NCBI GenBank assembly: GCA_016715425.1 | Contig: JADKAC010000007.1 | Location: 186,001 to 250,000, forward strand | Source of the DNA: Bacteroidota bacterium | Lineage (GTDB): Bacteria; Bacteroidota; Bacteroidia; Chitinophagales; BACL12 | DNA: 64,000 nt | Reading direction: 5' to 3' | Shown: piece by piece, positions 8,473 through 17,342 of the stretch | Layout: every line of letters begins with the position of its first letter | Position numbering within the stretch: the stretch's first letter is position 1 | The notes under the pieces: generated by a model | Told to the model about the DNA's origin: nothing | The model's input: only the letters and a program-made list of their open reading frames with translations | Databases searched by the model: none | Made by a program: the position numbers and the translations under genes

Positions 8473-9756
8473 ATGACAAAACCGAAGTTAATAAAAACCC
8501 TTTCTGTAATACTCATCTTGTTTTTATCAATTGATATTGGATTTCCATGCAGCACATATAAAGTAACAGTAAACGGCTCAACTATGTATGGAATGAATTA
8601 CGATACATGGTTCGAGCATCCCCGAATTTGGTTTGAAACAAATGGATATGGTGCCGTCTTTTCAGGTGCAAATTATCAGGGTGGGAACGACCTTACACCA
8701 CAATCAGGAATGAATGAATTTGGACTTTCATTCGGCACACTTGCAACGGCAACTCCTGAAAACGGAAAAGCATCACCAAATAAAATACAAATAAGCAGCA
8801 GATCTTTTTATCTCAAAGACATTTTGCATAACTGTAAAACTGTAGAGGAAGTAAAAGCATATATTGAACAGTATGACCAAAGCTCACTTTCCAATGATGT
8901 ATTTATTTACACTGACAAGTCTGGACAATATCTTATAGTTGAACCATACACAATGACTTTGGGTAATGAAAACAAGTATGTTCTCGCAAACTTTTGTCCT
9001 TCAACTATCACTGACTTTAGAACAATTAAACAACAGCGTTACATAAATGGAACAACATTTTTAAATAACAAAATTGATACTTCAATTGCTTTTTGCACAG
9101 CACTTTCAGACACCATGCATGTTTGCCGAAATAAAATTGGTGATGGCACTTTACTTACTTCAATTTATGACTTAAACAAAGGCATAGTGAACTTATACTT
9201 TTACCATGACTACAACAACGTGGTTGCATTTAATTTAAAGGAAGAGCTTGCAAAAGGCAATCATTCATTTGAAATACCATCCTTATTTCCAGCAAACGCA
9301 GAGTATCAAAAATTACTTGACTTCAAGACACCAATGAATAGCGCTTCCATTAATTTATTTATGCGTTTCTGTATATTGATATTCCTGATTTCTACAATTT
9401 ATTTCTTTGTAAGTTATATCAGAAACAGAAAAATAAAATATGCACCCTATAAATTACTGTTATCTTCTATGTGCTTAATTATGATGTATTATATTTTTGT
9501 ATTAGCACGAGAAATTAATATCTTTTATTTCCCTGCTCCTTACAAAGGCTATTATTTCTCTATGCTAGACTTTGCTGCTTATATCCCGTTCTTGACTTTG
9601 TTATTGATAATTCCATTGCTGCTAATCAATAGAAAAGTATTTACTGAAAATGCCTGGAGAAATTTATCTATATGGCTATTTACAATTAACAACTTAATCT
9701 TCTTAACATTAATAATTCTATTTACGTATTGGGGGCTTTATGATGTTTTCAATTAA
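8473..9756 (+). CDS. Exported Ntn-hydrolase (linear amide C-N hydrolase type) fused to a C-terminal membrane domain
   Basis: 427 residues from the ATG at 8473 (the two codons before it in frame are TTG ATA). Residues 1-25 form a signal-like hydrophobic segment ending GFP, immediately followed by Cys26-Ser-Thr. In choloylglycine/acylase-type Ntn hydrolases a Cys exposed by N-terminal processing is the nucleophile, so signal cleavage here would create the active site. GMNYDTWF at about residues 37-44 resembles the GRNxD substrate-binding loop, and SGMNEFGLSFG matches the family's GMNExGL element. Residues about 295-427 contain four hydrophobic helices. Hydrolase plus four-helix membrane tail is an uncommon layout. 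The expected reaction is hydrolysis of a non-peptide amide; the substrate is unknown. It is a lone gene. Confidence 0.7.
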   Translation: MTKPKLIKTLSVILILFLSIDIGFPCSTYKVTVNGSTMYGMNYDTWFEHPRIWFETNGYGAVFSGANYQGGNDLTPQSGMNEFGLSFGTLATATPENGKASPNKIQISSRSFYLKDILHNCKTVEEVKAYIEQYDQSSLSNDVFIYTDKSGQYLIVEPYTMTLGNENKYVLANFCPSTITDFRTIKQQRYINGTTFLNNKIDTSIAFCTALSDTMHVCRNKIGDGTLLTSIYDLNKGIVNLYFYHDYNNVVAFNLKEELAKGNHSFEIPSLFPANAEYQKLLDFKTPMNSASINLFMRFCILIFLISTIYFFVSYIRNRKIKYAPYKLLLSSMCLIMMYYIFVLAREINIFYFPAPYKGYYFSMLDFAAYIPFLTLLLIIPLLLINRKVFTENAWRNLSIWLFTINNLIFLTLIILFTYWGLYDVFN

Positions 9757-10113
9757 CAACATATCATAACATTAGACACAATAACTATTTTGGTAAGAGA
9801 AGCAGAAACCCAAATATGAAATGCTGAGGAACAACACTTATCATCAATATATAAAAACAAAATATTATCACATTACTTACGCTTTACTAAAAGAAATTAT
9901 TTTATATAAATCCTGTTTTCAAAAAATCACCTCCATTAATTTAAAGGCAAAATGAACTTAGTAAAAATGATTAGTATTTTAAAAAATACTCACCCTGATG
10001 GTTACTTTTTTGCAGTTATTTTTTCGGAATAAAAAAATCGGAGGTCGAAGGAAATAAAATCAACTACTACAGAAACCTGGCTTTTATCAAAATTTGCAAT
10101 AATAAATGCATAA
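9757..10113. other. Intergenic region without a recognisable gene
   Basis: 357 bp, AT-rich. An open stretch from the ATG at 9951 gives only 26 codons with no recognisable motif, so I do not call it. No convincing terminator for either flanking convergent gene was seen. Confidence 0.5.
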
Positions 10114-11292
10114 TTATTGATGAGCTGGAAGATCTTGAATTTCTTGAAAAAGAGTATTCATTGGTTGTATAATTTCTAAATCAAGCACGCTGGCTCCGAA
10201 TTCATTAGTTTCTACGTCGCCAATTACCATCGTTATGTCAATGTATCCAATCACTGATCCGTCTTTCAGCATTCGAATATCTGAAAACTGGATTCCAATT
10301 TTGGAATCAAACTGGGATGGTTCATTTACAGTTATGATTTTATCACCATCAATAACTAGCGAATGTATATTACTATCATCACAATCATTAAATGCTAATG
10401 GAAGCTCTGAACTACTTGAAATAAAATCTGAATTATAAGCAACCTGTATATTTAAAATTAGTGGAGTATATAAATCTTGTTTAATTTTTACTGGATACAC
10501 TTTAAATGCAATACGAAATTGACCATACAGAGGGGATGCTACCCAATCTTCATATCGGTCAGACCCATCTTGTATAAACATCAACCAATACTTTTGTTTT
10601 TTAGCATCTGTTTCTGTTTTATTTCTAAACCAAATTTGTTGAGCCGGATGAATCTCCGGTTGATTTCCATGTGCCTCATCTAAGACAAAGCAACCAAAAA
10701 CACCTACAGTATCATTTTTTTTCAAGTATGTTCCCTCAACGCAATGGTTATTTTCACTAATTGGAAACCATCTTCCATCTAAAAGCAATTCTCCTGTCGG
10801 TGCAATTTCAGCAAACATACATTTTGATGCATTATAAGGTGAACCACAAGGCTTATCAACATCAATACAACCAAACCAATCTGAGAAAGTAATATTTGAT
10901 GACTGCCTAACTGCATCATATGTAGAAGTATATTCATTAAATAATTCTACAATAATATTCCAATCCGTTGCATCAATTCCAGGTGATACAATTCCATCTT
11001 CGAAGTAGGTTCCAAACCTATTAAATTTACCTGCAATATTTACCTTCTTATCAAGAACATTACACCATTCCTCAAAACCCCAGCCTTTGCAATCATTTTT
11101 AATTAAAGTATCTACTGGATCATAACCTATAATTCCTAGGCTCAATCTTGTAACTTTTTCCCATTTCGCTTCCTCGTATTCTGATGCTGGCCGAATATCC
11201 TCACTCTTTACTTCATAATTGGCATTCTCACAACCTATAAAAGTCTGACCAAAAGAAATGCAAAAAATTATTTTGAATAGCGTTTTTAGCAT
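10114..11292 (-). CDS. Predicted lipoprotein of unknown function
   Basis: 392 residues. The N-terminus is a lipoprotein signal with the lipobox FIGC (Cys21), so the protein is probably anchored in a membrane facing the periplasm or cell surface. The mature part is rich in Trp, Asp and Cys, with paired cysteines around residues 65-75, 140-155 and 185-200 that could form disulfides. A block reading DEAHGNQPEIHP precedes a region where the protein refers back to an aromatic-rich strand (QIWFRNK). I do not recognise a named domain. It has no close same-strand neighbours and is flanked by noncoding stretches of over 350 bp on both sides, which suggests an isolated, possibly accessory, gene. Confidence 0.65.
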   Translation of the reverse strand: MLKTLFKIIFCISFGQTFIGCENANYEVKSEDIRPASEYEEAKWEKVTRLSLGIIGYDPVDTLIKNDCKGWGFEEWCNVLDKKVNIAGKFNRFGTYFEDGIVSPGIDATDWNIIVELFNEYTSTYDAVRQSSNITFSDWFGCIDVDKPCGSPYNASKCMFAEIAPTGELLLDGRWFPISENNHCVEGTYLKKNDTVGVFGCFVLDEAHGNQPEIHPAQQIWFRNKTETDAKKQKYWLMFIQDGSDRYEDWVASPLYGQFRIAFKVYPVKIKQDLYTPLILNIQVAYNSDFISSSSELPLAFNDCDDSNIHSLVIDGDKIITVNEPSQFDSKIGIQFSDIRMLKDGSVIGYIDITMVIGDVETNEFGASVLDLEIIQPMNTLFQEIQDLPAHQ

Positions 11293-11664
11293 ATAATATT
11301 TTTAACAAGATAAACTGAAACTTTGATATAAAAAAAATAAGTGAGGTAATTGCTGATTCTTCTAATTTTATGTCTGCTAGTCACTTTTGTCCAATAACAT
11401 TTCTCAGTGCAGTCGATGACTCTCATGTTATTTTTCTTTCCCCTACAGCGTAAGCAATTTCCGAATAGGAGAGTATAGTATAGATACCATTCGAGATATT
11501 CCCTACCTATTTCAATAAGTACTGGATTATTAAATTTGTGGGAAGTATATATTTACTGGAGATCATTATTTAAATTATTTGGATATTCCACTTTATCATA
11601 GCAAGTTGGAATAATTACAATATAAATTTGCAAGTAAATTCCCGAATAAGAACTAATATATTCA
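11293..11664. other. Intergenic region, nothing recognised
   Basis: 372 bp between divergent genes. I see no ORF of useful length, RNA gene or clear inverted repeat; base composition is like other spacers in the window. Confidence 0.5.
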
Positions 11665-12171
11665 ATGAGAATTAAAACTTCTATCACCTTTAAAGAATAT
11701 TGTAAACTCATATTTGCATTGATTTACAGTGGAATAATTCTAAAAATCATAGTAAGCGTTGGTATAGCAATGTTGCTTTGGATTTTGGGTTATTATTTGC
11801 ATTTCCTCCCTGTTCCCAAGCCGGAAATCTACCAATACATCGCACTCATATTAATTGCAGTTGTACAACCTTCCGGTATCTTTTGGCTGATAAAAAGGAA
11901 TTATAACTCAAACAACCATTTAACAGAATTATTAGATATATATATAACATCGCATGAATTTAATATACGTGGAAAAACATTTTATACAGAGCTTGTCTGG
12001 GAAAATATTTTTAAGGTTGAAGAAAAGAAAAATTATTTTTTAGTTTATCTCAATACCTTATCCGCAATTATCATTTCTAAAAATGATTTGAAAAATACAG
12101 AAGTTATAGAACTTAAAAATATACTAAGCACTATTCCAAATATTACGGTTCAATTAATTACAAAACTGTAG
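11665..12171 (+). CDS. YcxB-like membrane protein
   Basis: 168 residues. Two hydrophobic helices (about residues 20-45 and 52-75) are followed by a cytosolic tail with the YcxB C-terminal pattern: an early Trp (LVWENIFKVEEKKNYFLVYL), a short turn, and AIIISKNDL. YcxB-like proteins are small inner-membrane proteins of unknown function found in many phyla. The gene is separated from its neighbours by spacers, and no operon partner is evident. Confidence 0.65.
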   Translation: MRIKTSITFKEYCKLIFALIYSGIILKIIVSVGIAMLLWILGYYLHFLPVPKPEIYQYIALILIAVVQPSGIFWLIKRNYNSNNHLTELLDIYITSHEFNIRGKTFYTELVWENIFKVEEKKNYFLVYLNTLSAIIISKNDLKNTEVIELKNILSTIPNITVQLITKL

Positions 12172-12329
12172 TCAGTAAAAATTTGTCTGATTTTATTAAT
12201 CAATTATACTATTAAATATAAATATTTCTCTCTCATTTTGTGGCTGTTATATTTCTTCCAAAAACATTTTTAATATTTATTGGTTTTTTCTCGAACGGTG
12301 GTTTAAATTATTATAAACTAAAAACTGAA

Positions 12330-13052
12330 ATGATGAAAAACTTTATAAAGTTGATTTTTGCAGTAACGATTTTAGTCCTTGCTTCATGTAGCCCGAAATT
12401 TTATACTCCTAATACTCAAAATGTTCCTTTACTTACAGAGAAAGGAGAAACTAATCTAACATTAGCGGGCAATACTAATCAAGTGGAATTTCAAGGTGCT
12501 TATGCTGTCACTCAACATTTTGCATTGCAGGCAAACGGGGGATTATTTATTCCGGCGGATCTGGATAATGGAAATGGAGGTTCAGGTAAATTCATTGAAG
12601 TAGGCGGTGGATATTTTAATCCGATAGATGAACATTGGGTTTTTGAAGCCTATGGTTTAATTGGAATTGGAAATTTTGAAAATCACTTTCCTTCATCACT
12701 TATAGATTATCCTGAAACAACTGGTGATATTTCTGCGAATATTTTAAGAGTAGGAATACAGCCCAATTTTGGATATAAATCAAAATATTTTTCTGCAGCT
12801 ATATCTACAAGAATTTCGAATATTTCTTACAATAATATTCAAGGGAGCTTAGTATTTGATGATGATAATCAAATAGATTACTTAGAAGATAATTCGTCCA
12901 ACTTACTTTTTGAACCGGCTTTGACAGTGAAAGGTGGTATTGAGAAATTTAAATTACAACTGCAGTATGGTTATAGTTTTAATCTTACCAATGCCGACTT
13001 CATGCAGGATGAATCATTTTTTACCGTAGGGATTAATTTCAATTTTAATTAA
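12330..13052 (+). CDS. Lipoprotein / outer-membrane beta-barrel-like protein
   Basis: 240 residues from the ATG at 12330. An in-frame extension begins 30 codons earlier, but the ATG here starts a proper lipoprotein signal (lipobox LASC, Cys20). The mature sequence has repeated beta-strand-like stretches (NLTLAGNTNQVEFQGAYAV, FALQANGGLFIP, WVFEAYGLIGIGNFENHF, LQLQYGYSFNLTNADFM) and ends in an aromatic strand (FFTVGINFNFN), as in barrel-type outer-membrane proteins. Similar lipobox-barrel proteins are common in Bacteroidota but uncharacterised. It is monocistronic as far as can be seen. Confidence 0.62.
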   Translation: MMKNFIKLIFAVTILVLASCSPKFYTPNTQNVPLLTEKGETNLTLAGNTNQVEFQGAYAVTQHFALQANGGLFIPADLDNGNGGSGKFIEVGGGYFNPIDEHWVFEAYGLIGIGNFENHFPSSLIDYPETTGDISANILRVGIQPNFGYKSKYFSAAISTRISNISYNNIQGSLVFDDDNQIDYLEDNSSNLLFEPALTVKGGIEKFKLQLQYGYSFNLTNADFMQDESFFTVGINFNFN

Positions 13053-13116
13053 AAATGATTTTATTTATTAGTCGGCAGAATGCTTTTTCAAAATATATTA
13101 TGAAAGAGTTTAGAAA

Positions 13117-13638
13117 TTAATCTTCAAAGAAAATAGATTTTAATTCCGTTGCTTCATTCGCTTTCATTCTGCCTGATAAAATCAATCGCAACTCACGACG
13201 GCGCAATGCTCTTTCATAGCGAAATTTTTCTTCTTCAGTTTCAGCAATTACTTCCGGTACTGCAATCGGATGACCGTCATCTGCTAATGCAACAAAAGTA
13301 AAATACGCTTCATTGCATCGAATACGGTCGCTCCCTATCGTAAAATTTTCTTTAAATACTTCAATATAAATTTCCATAGAAGTAACAAATGATCTGGTAA
13401 TCTTTGCATTGATAGTTACCACATCTCCTATCTTAATTGGCCGGCTGAAAGAAACATTATCTACCGACACCGTTACCGACGGTTTATTGGCATGTTTACT
13501 TGCGCAAATTGCACTGGCAACATCCATCCATTTTAATAAATTACCACCCATCAGATTATGCATGGTATTGGTATCATTGGGCATTACTAATTGGGTTACT
13601 GTAGTGCAGGAATAAGAAACAGTTTTTGGAGTCATCAT
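13117..13638 (-). CDS. Acyl-CoA thioesterase (hotdog fold)
   Basis: 173 residues, cytosolic, no signal. The single hotdog domain shows NTMHNLMGGNLLKWMDVASAICASKHA, in which Asn and the following Gly-Gly-xx-Leu-xx-Met-Asp match the catalytic helix of BFIT/BACH-type acyl-CoA thioesterases. VSVDNVSFSRPIKIGDVV and the strand ending NEAYFTFVALADDGHPI are the other family landmarks. The reaction is hydrolysis of acyl-CoA to free acid and CoA. A charged helical tail (about residues 140-173) follows, as in the YciA-like subgroup. A TACATTTG promoter box lies upstream. Confidence 0.85.
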   Translation of the reverse strand: MMTPKTVSYSCTTVTQLVMPNDTNTMHNLMGGNLLKWMDVASAICASKHANKPSVTVSVDNVSFSRPIKIGDVVTINAKITRSFVTSMEIYIEVFKENFTIGSDRIRCNEAYFTFVALADDGHPIAVPEVIAETEEEKFRYERALRRRELRLILSGRMKANEATELKSIFFED

Positions 13639-13653
13639 AAAAAATAATTAACG

Positions 13654-13661
13654 CAAATGTA
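13654..13661 (-). promoter_or_regulatory. -7 box TACATTTG for the thioesterase gene
   Basis: Reads TACATTTG on the minus strand, 15 nt before the ATG at 13638; it matches TAnnTTTG. Confidence 0.42.
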
Positions 13662-13699
13662 TTGCGAAAAAAATTACTCCATTTATTTAACTATAGTAA

Positions 13700-14725
13700 T
13701 TATTGTTTTATAAATGGTTTATTTGAATAGGAAATAGCAGGATTAAAAAATGTAGCAACATACAAACCTTTTGAAAAATCACTAATGTCGAGAACAATAG
13801 ATTTTTCATTTGCAAAAATTTCCAAAACACAATCACCCGACATAGAAAATATTTTACAAAGTGTACCTTCTTGTAGGCCATCAATTACTAAATAATCATT
13901 CGCAGGATTCGGAAATATTTGTAGCGTTTCTGTTGTAGAAGTTAATATTGCACTTGTATAATCACAATTGCCTATTTCAGATCTTAAAGTAGCAAGAATA
14001 TTATGCACGCTATCTTTTTGACTCTGAAAAAACATTAGTGTACAATCATCACTCAAAATATCAAAATGCATAAAATTAAAATCTTCGGCTTCCGGCTCCG
14101 GGTCATCCTCAATACAATAATCAAGATCATCCACACTAGTCATATCATGCAAACCCAACCAATGACCAACCCAATGAACTGTTATTCTCCCACTATCACT
14201 ACCTAAAGAGAAAACATCACCATTTCCAAAATAATGAGAATGCATTACCAATCCATCAGCTTCAGGATCGCCACCCGGAGGAGGCGCATATCCAGGAACA
14301 ATGAAATTACACACCCAAATATTCAGAATACATTCAGGATTCCAGGGATCAATGCCATTAGTAGAAGAAGATTTTATTTTCTCAACATTGTTTTCACCGG
14401 CTGAATATAAATTCCATTGTGTAATTATACTCTCCGTTCTTGTAATACCATTTGTTGGATTACCCAAAGGATCAGCAGTAACCAATTCAAAATGCAAATC
14501 CATATCTGTAATAGAATCCCGCAATGCTTCAGGTATTAAAATCGTATCTGCATTTGTTGCACCATAATCCCGATTAAGTGCAGCTATTTGAGAATACACT
14601 TGCGCATCTGAAATATTTTGAGATTCATTATTATATACAATATGCACTACAACAGGTATTATAATTTCTTGTGCATTTAAAAATATGGAAGCAGATAAAA
14701 AGAAGAACAGAAATATCTTTTTCAT
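13700..14725 (-). CDS. M43-like secreted protein with a degenerate zinc site, T9SS cargo
   Basis: 341 residues from the ATG ending at 14725 (a second ATG at 14734 is possible). A signal peptide (MKKIFLFFFLSASIFLNAQ) is followed by a domain that tracks the M43 protease at 386-2497 closely: IPVVVHIVYNNESQNISDAQVYSQIAALN, then DPLGNPTNGITR, then NPECILNIWVCN. Where the zinc motif HExxHxxGxxH should be, the sequence is HWVGHWLGLHD (residues 184-194). The catalytic Glu is Trp and the third His is one residue early. The Met-turn reads NFMHF rather than NYMDY. The protein ends in a T9SS sorting domain (IFPNPANDYLVIDGLQ to FIKQ). The frame is intact, so this looks like a retained secreted pseudoprotease, not a decayed gene. 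Confidence 0.78.
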   Translation of the reverse strand: MKKIFLFFFLSASIFLNAQEIIIPVVVHIVYNNESQNISDAQVYSQIAALNRDYGATNADTILIPEALRDSITDMDLHFELVTADPLGNPTNGITRTESIITQWNLYSAGENNVEKIKSSSTNGIDPWNPECILNIWVCNFIVPGYAPPPGGDPEADGLVMHSHYFGNGDVFSLGSDSGRITVHWVGHWLGLHDMTSVDDLDYCIEDDPEPEAEDFNFMHFDILSDDCTLMFFQSQKDSVHNILATLRSEIGNCDYTSAILTSTTETLQIFPNPANDYLVIDGLQEGTLCKIFSMSGDCVLEIFANEKSIVLDISDFSKGLYVATFFNPAISYSNKPFIKQ

Positions 14726-14797
14726 GGATTTCATTAATAGATGAAATTCTAAATTAAGGCGAATTAGAATGAAATCAAAGGAAAGATTCAATTGATT

Positions 14798-14805
14798 TAA
14801 CTTTG
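14798..14805 (+). promoter_or_regulatory. -7 box TAACTTTG for sucC
   Basis: Exact TAnnTTTG match, 17 nt upstream of the sucC ATG at 14823; a short leader of that size is usual in Bacteroidota. Confidence 0.5.
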
Positions 14806-14822
14806 CTGCAAAATAATAAGCA

Positions 14823-16013
14823 ATGAATTTACACGAGTATCAAGGAAAAGAGCTAATTAAAAAATTCGGAGTGCGTATTCAGGAAGGGATACCGGTAGAA
14901 ACTCCTGAACAAGCGGTGGAAGCAGCCCGCAGATTACAAGATCAGACAGGCACAAATATTTGGGTGGTGAAAGCACAGATACACGCAGGTGGTCGTGGTA
15001 AAGCAGGTGGTGTGAAAGTGGCGAAGAACTTAGAAGATGTATATGAAAAAGCAAAAAATATTCTGGGTGCAACATTAGTTACACCGCAAACAGGACCAAA
15101 AGGAAAAAAGGTAAATAAAGTATTAATTGCACAGGATGTATATTATCCCGGAGTAAGTGAAACAAAAGAATTTTACATGAGTGTTTTGCTTGACCGTGAA
15201 AAAAGTCAAAATGTAATTATCTATTCTACAGAAGGCGGTATGGACATAGAAGAAGTAGCAGATAAAACACCACACTTATTGCATAAAGAATGGGTGGATC
15301 CATCTATAGGAATAATGCCGTTTGAAGCAAGAAAAATTGCTTTTAATCTGGGATTAGAAGGTGAGGCTTTTAAAGAGATGGTAAAATTTGTACAAAATTT
15401 ATATGCCGCTTATGTAGGAAATGATTGTTCGTTACTTGAAATAAATCCTGTATTAAAATCTTCGGATAATAAAATAATTGCAGTAGATACAAAATGTGTA
15501 ATTGATGCAAATGCGTTGAGTCGTCATCCTGAAATTGCAGGCATGCGTGATCTTTCAGAAGAAGATCCTACTGAAGTGAAAGCCGGAGCAGCAGGTTTAA
15601 ATTTTGTAAAATTAGATGGCAATGTTGGTTGCATGGTGAATGGTGCAGGTTTGGCAATGGCAACAATGGATATCATAAAACTCTCTGGTGGTAGCCCTGC
15701 AAACTTTTTGGATGTAGGCGGAACTGCGGATGCAAAACGTGTTGAAACTGCTTTTAAAATTATATTACAAGATCCTGAAGTGAAAGCAATACTTGTAAAT
15801 ATTTTTGGTGGTATTGTACGATGTGATCGTGTTGCTCAGGGAATTATTGATGCTTATAAAAACATTGGTGAAATACCTGTACCGATAATTGTAAGATTGC
15901 AAGGTACTAATGCTGTAGAAGCAAAAAAGATGATTGATGAAAGTGGACTGAAAGTGAGCAGCGCCATTTTATTAAAAGAAGCCGCTGCATTAGTTCAGGA
16001 GGCTGTTGCTTAA
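14823..16013 (+). CDS. sucC: Succinyl-CoA synthetase, ADP-forming, beta subunit
   Basis: 396 residues, the normal length. It starts MNLHEYQGKELIKKFGV and carries the ATP-grasp nucleotide-binding region (VVKAQIHAGGRGKAGGVKVAKN), the NPV and DTKC metal/nucleotide segments (LLEINPVLKSSDNKIIAVDTK), and the CoA-ligase C-domain (VNGAGLAMATMDIIKLSGG, ANFLDVGGTAD, VNIFGGIVRCD, VRLQGTNA). With the alpha subunit (SucD, not in this window) it converts succinyl-CoA to succinate with ADP phosphorylation in the TCA cycle. That sucD is not adjacent is common in Bacteroidota. A good promoter box precedes it. The following lipoprotein gene begins 20 bp downstream and may be read through. Confidence 0.97.
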   Translation: MNLHEYQGKELIKKFGVRIQEGIPVETPEQAVEAARRLQDQTGTNIWVVKAQIHAGGRGKAGGVKVAKNLEDVYEKAKNILGATLVTPQTGPKGKKVNKVLIAQDVYYPGVSETKEFYMSVLLDREKSQNVIIYSTEGGMDIEEVADKTPHLLHKEWVDPSIGIMPFEARKIAFNLGLEGEAFKEMVKFVQNLYAAYVGNDCSLLEINPVLKSSDNKIIAVDTKCVIDANALSRHPEIAGMRDLSEEDPTEVKAGAAGLNFVKLDGNVGCMVNGAGLAMATMDIIKLSGGSPANFLDVGGTADAKRVETAFKIILQDPEVKAILVNIFGGIVRCDRVAQGIIDAYKNIGEIPVPIIVRLQGTNAVEAKKMIDESGLKVSSAILLKEAAALVQEAVA

Positions 16014-16033
16014 TACTTTTTTAAATTTTTATA

Positions 16034-16672
16034 ATGCATAACAAGATTATATATTGGTTAAAAATATTTACTCTGAGTTATGCATTTTTCTTTTTTGCAT
16101 CTTGCTATTCAAATTCAAAAGAGGAAGCTGCACCCGTAGAAATATATGATCATACCACACCTAATTTATTACCTGCTTTAGAAACCATTTCTGTTTTTAC
16201 TAAAAGCAAAAAAGAATTTGTAATAACAGAAGATGAAACATCTGCCAGCATAAGTGATATTTCAGTAATAGGAAATGGTTTTGGCGCATTTAATGAGCCC
16301 ATTATCATCGGTGAAACAGATCCAATAGAAAATCAATTTATTGCTGATCTGGATAATGACGGATTTGATGAATTATATATCGTTACCCGTTCTGTTGGAT
16401 CAGGTAGCTATGCAGGATTATTGGGAATTGCTTCGTTAAATGATAAGAGTTACACGGTTATTAATATACAACAACCGGAAAGTCATGATGCGATAATGCA
16501 AGGATACAGAGGGCATGACACTTACACTGTTAAAGACAATGCTTTACAAAGAAGATTTCCAGTGTATGATAATGATGCTGCTAACTCCGAGCCGGGCAGC
16601 AATCAAGCCTTGATTGAATATACACTTCACAAGGAAGGAAGTATTGTAACACTGACTTTTAAGAATAAATAA
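16034..16672 (+). CDS. PliI-like lysozyme-inhibitor lipoprotein
   Basis: 212 residues. It has a lipoprotein signal with lipobox FASC (Cys24). The second half matches the layout of periplasmic inhibitors of I-type (invertebrate) lysozyme: FIADLDNDGFDELYIVTRSVGSGSYAGLLG (acidic loop then the SGSY block), a GYRGHDTYTV segment, LQRRFPVYDNDAANSEPG, and a final strand pair. In known PliI proteins the SGSYG-type loop inserts into the lysozyme active site, so the role inferred here is protection of peptidoglycan against host or environmental lysozyme. It lies 20 bp after sucC, but the functional link is not obvious. Recognition is from motif memory, not a search. Confidence 0.65.
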   Translation: MHNKIIYWLKIFTLSYAFFFFASCYSNSKEEAAPVEIYDHTTPNLLPALETISVFTKSKKEFVITEDETSASISDISVIGNGFGAFNEPIIIGETDPIENQFIADLDNDGFDELYIVTRSVGSGSYAGLLGIASLNDKSYTVINIQQPESHDAIMQGYRGHDTYTVKDNALQRRFPVYDNDAANSEPGSNQALIEYTLHKEGSIVTLTFKNK

Positions 16673-16761
16673 CATTATCCGGGAAAATATTTGATATATG
16701 CACCCCAGTATTTTATTGGAAGCATTACCTTTACCGCTCATCAAATAAATGAAATATTACA

Positions 16762-17232
16762 ATGAAAAAGATTATTTTATCCCTTATTATCATTGCCAGT
16801 AGTGCAGTTGCATTTTCACAAACGAACACAGAAGATGTAGATATGATTCAGGCTGCTTTTGGAAAAGAAAAAAAAGCGTTAATGTCTGAATATGTAAAGT
16901 TAGATGCTGATAAAAAAGATGCATTTTGGAATCTATACGACCAATATGAAACTGAAAGAAAAGAGTTAGGAAAAAAGCGTATTGCCTTAATCAACAAATA
17001 TGCTGAAAACTACACTTCAATGGATGATGCAAAAACTACTGAGTTGATAAAAGAAATGTCAAAAATTAGTAGTGACTACGAAAAACTTATGTCTTCTTAT
17101 TTTGCGAAATTGTCGAAAGCTGCAGGAGCAAAACCAGCTGCACAATTCTATCAAATGGAAGCATATTTGTTAAGTGTGATTCGTGTTGAGATTATGAACA
17201 ACATTCCATTTATCGGCGAGTTAGATTATTAA
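16762..17232 (+). CDS. Small exported helical protein, unknown function
   Basis: 156 residues. A signal peptide (MKKIILSLIIIASSAVAFSQ) is followed by an almost wholly helical, highly charged mature protein with heptad-like spacing (EKKALMSEYVKLDADKKDAFWNLYDQYETERKELGKKR). It resembles in size and composition the Spy/CpxP-like periplasmic helical proteins, but I cannot see an LTxxQ repeat, so no family is assigned. The gene ends at a clear terminator and is monocistronic or at the end of a short transcript. Confidence 0.65.
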   Translation: MKKIILSLIIIASSAVAFSQTNTEDVDMIQAAFGKEKKALMSEYVKLDADKKDAFWNLYDQYETERKELGKKRIALINKYAENYTSMDDAKTTELIKEMSKISSDYEKLMSSYFAKLSKAAGAKPAAQFYQMEAYLLSVIRVEIMNNIPFIGELDY

Positions 17233-17258
17233 TTTACATAACTTCTATGTAATAAAAG

Positions 17259-17286
17259 ACCTGTGTATTTAGCACAGGTTTTTTTT
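17259..17286 (+). terminator. Rho-independent terminator
   Basis: A perfect seven-pair stem (ACCTGTG with CACAGGT), a seven-nt loop and a T8 tract, 27 nt after the stop of the small helical protein gene. Confidence 0.85.
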
Positions 17287-17342
17287 ATAATGTATCTTCG
17301 AGTTCTTAATAAAATCAATTTATTTTCAATAAAATATTTGTT

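Noticed and set aside
9951..10031. 26-codon frame MNLVKMISILK...
   Set aside because: Too short, no family, no promoter box in a good place.
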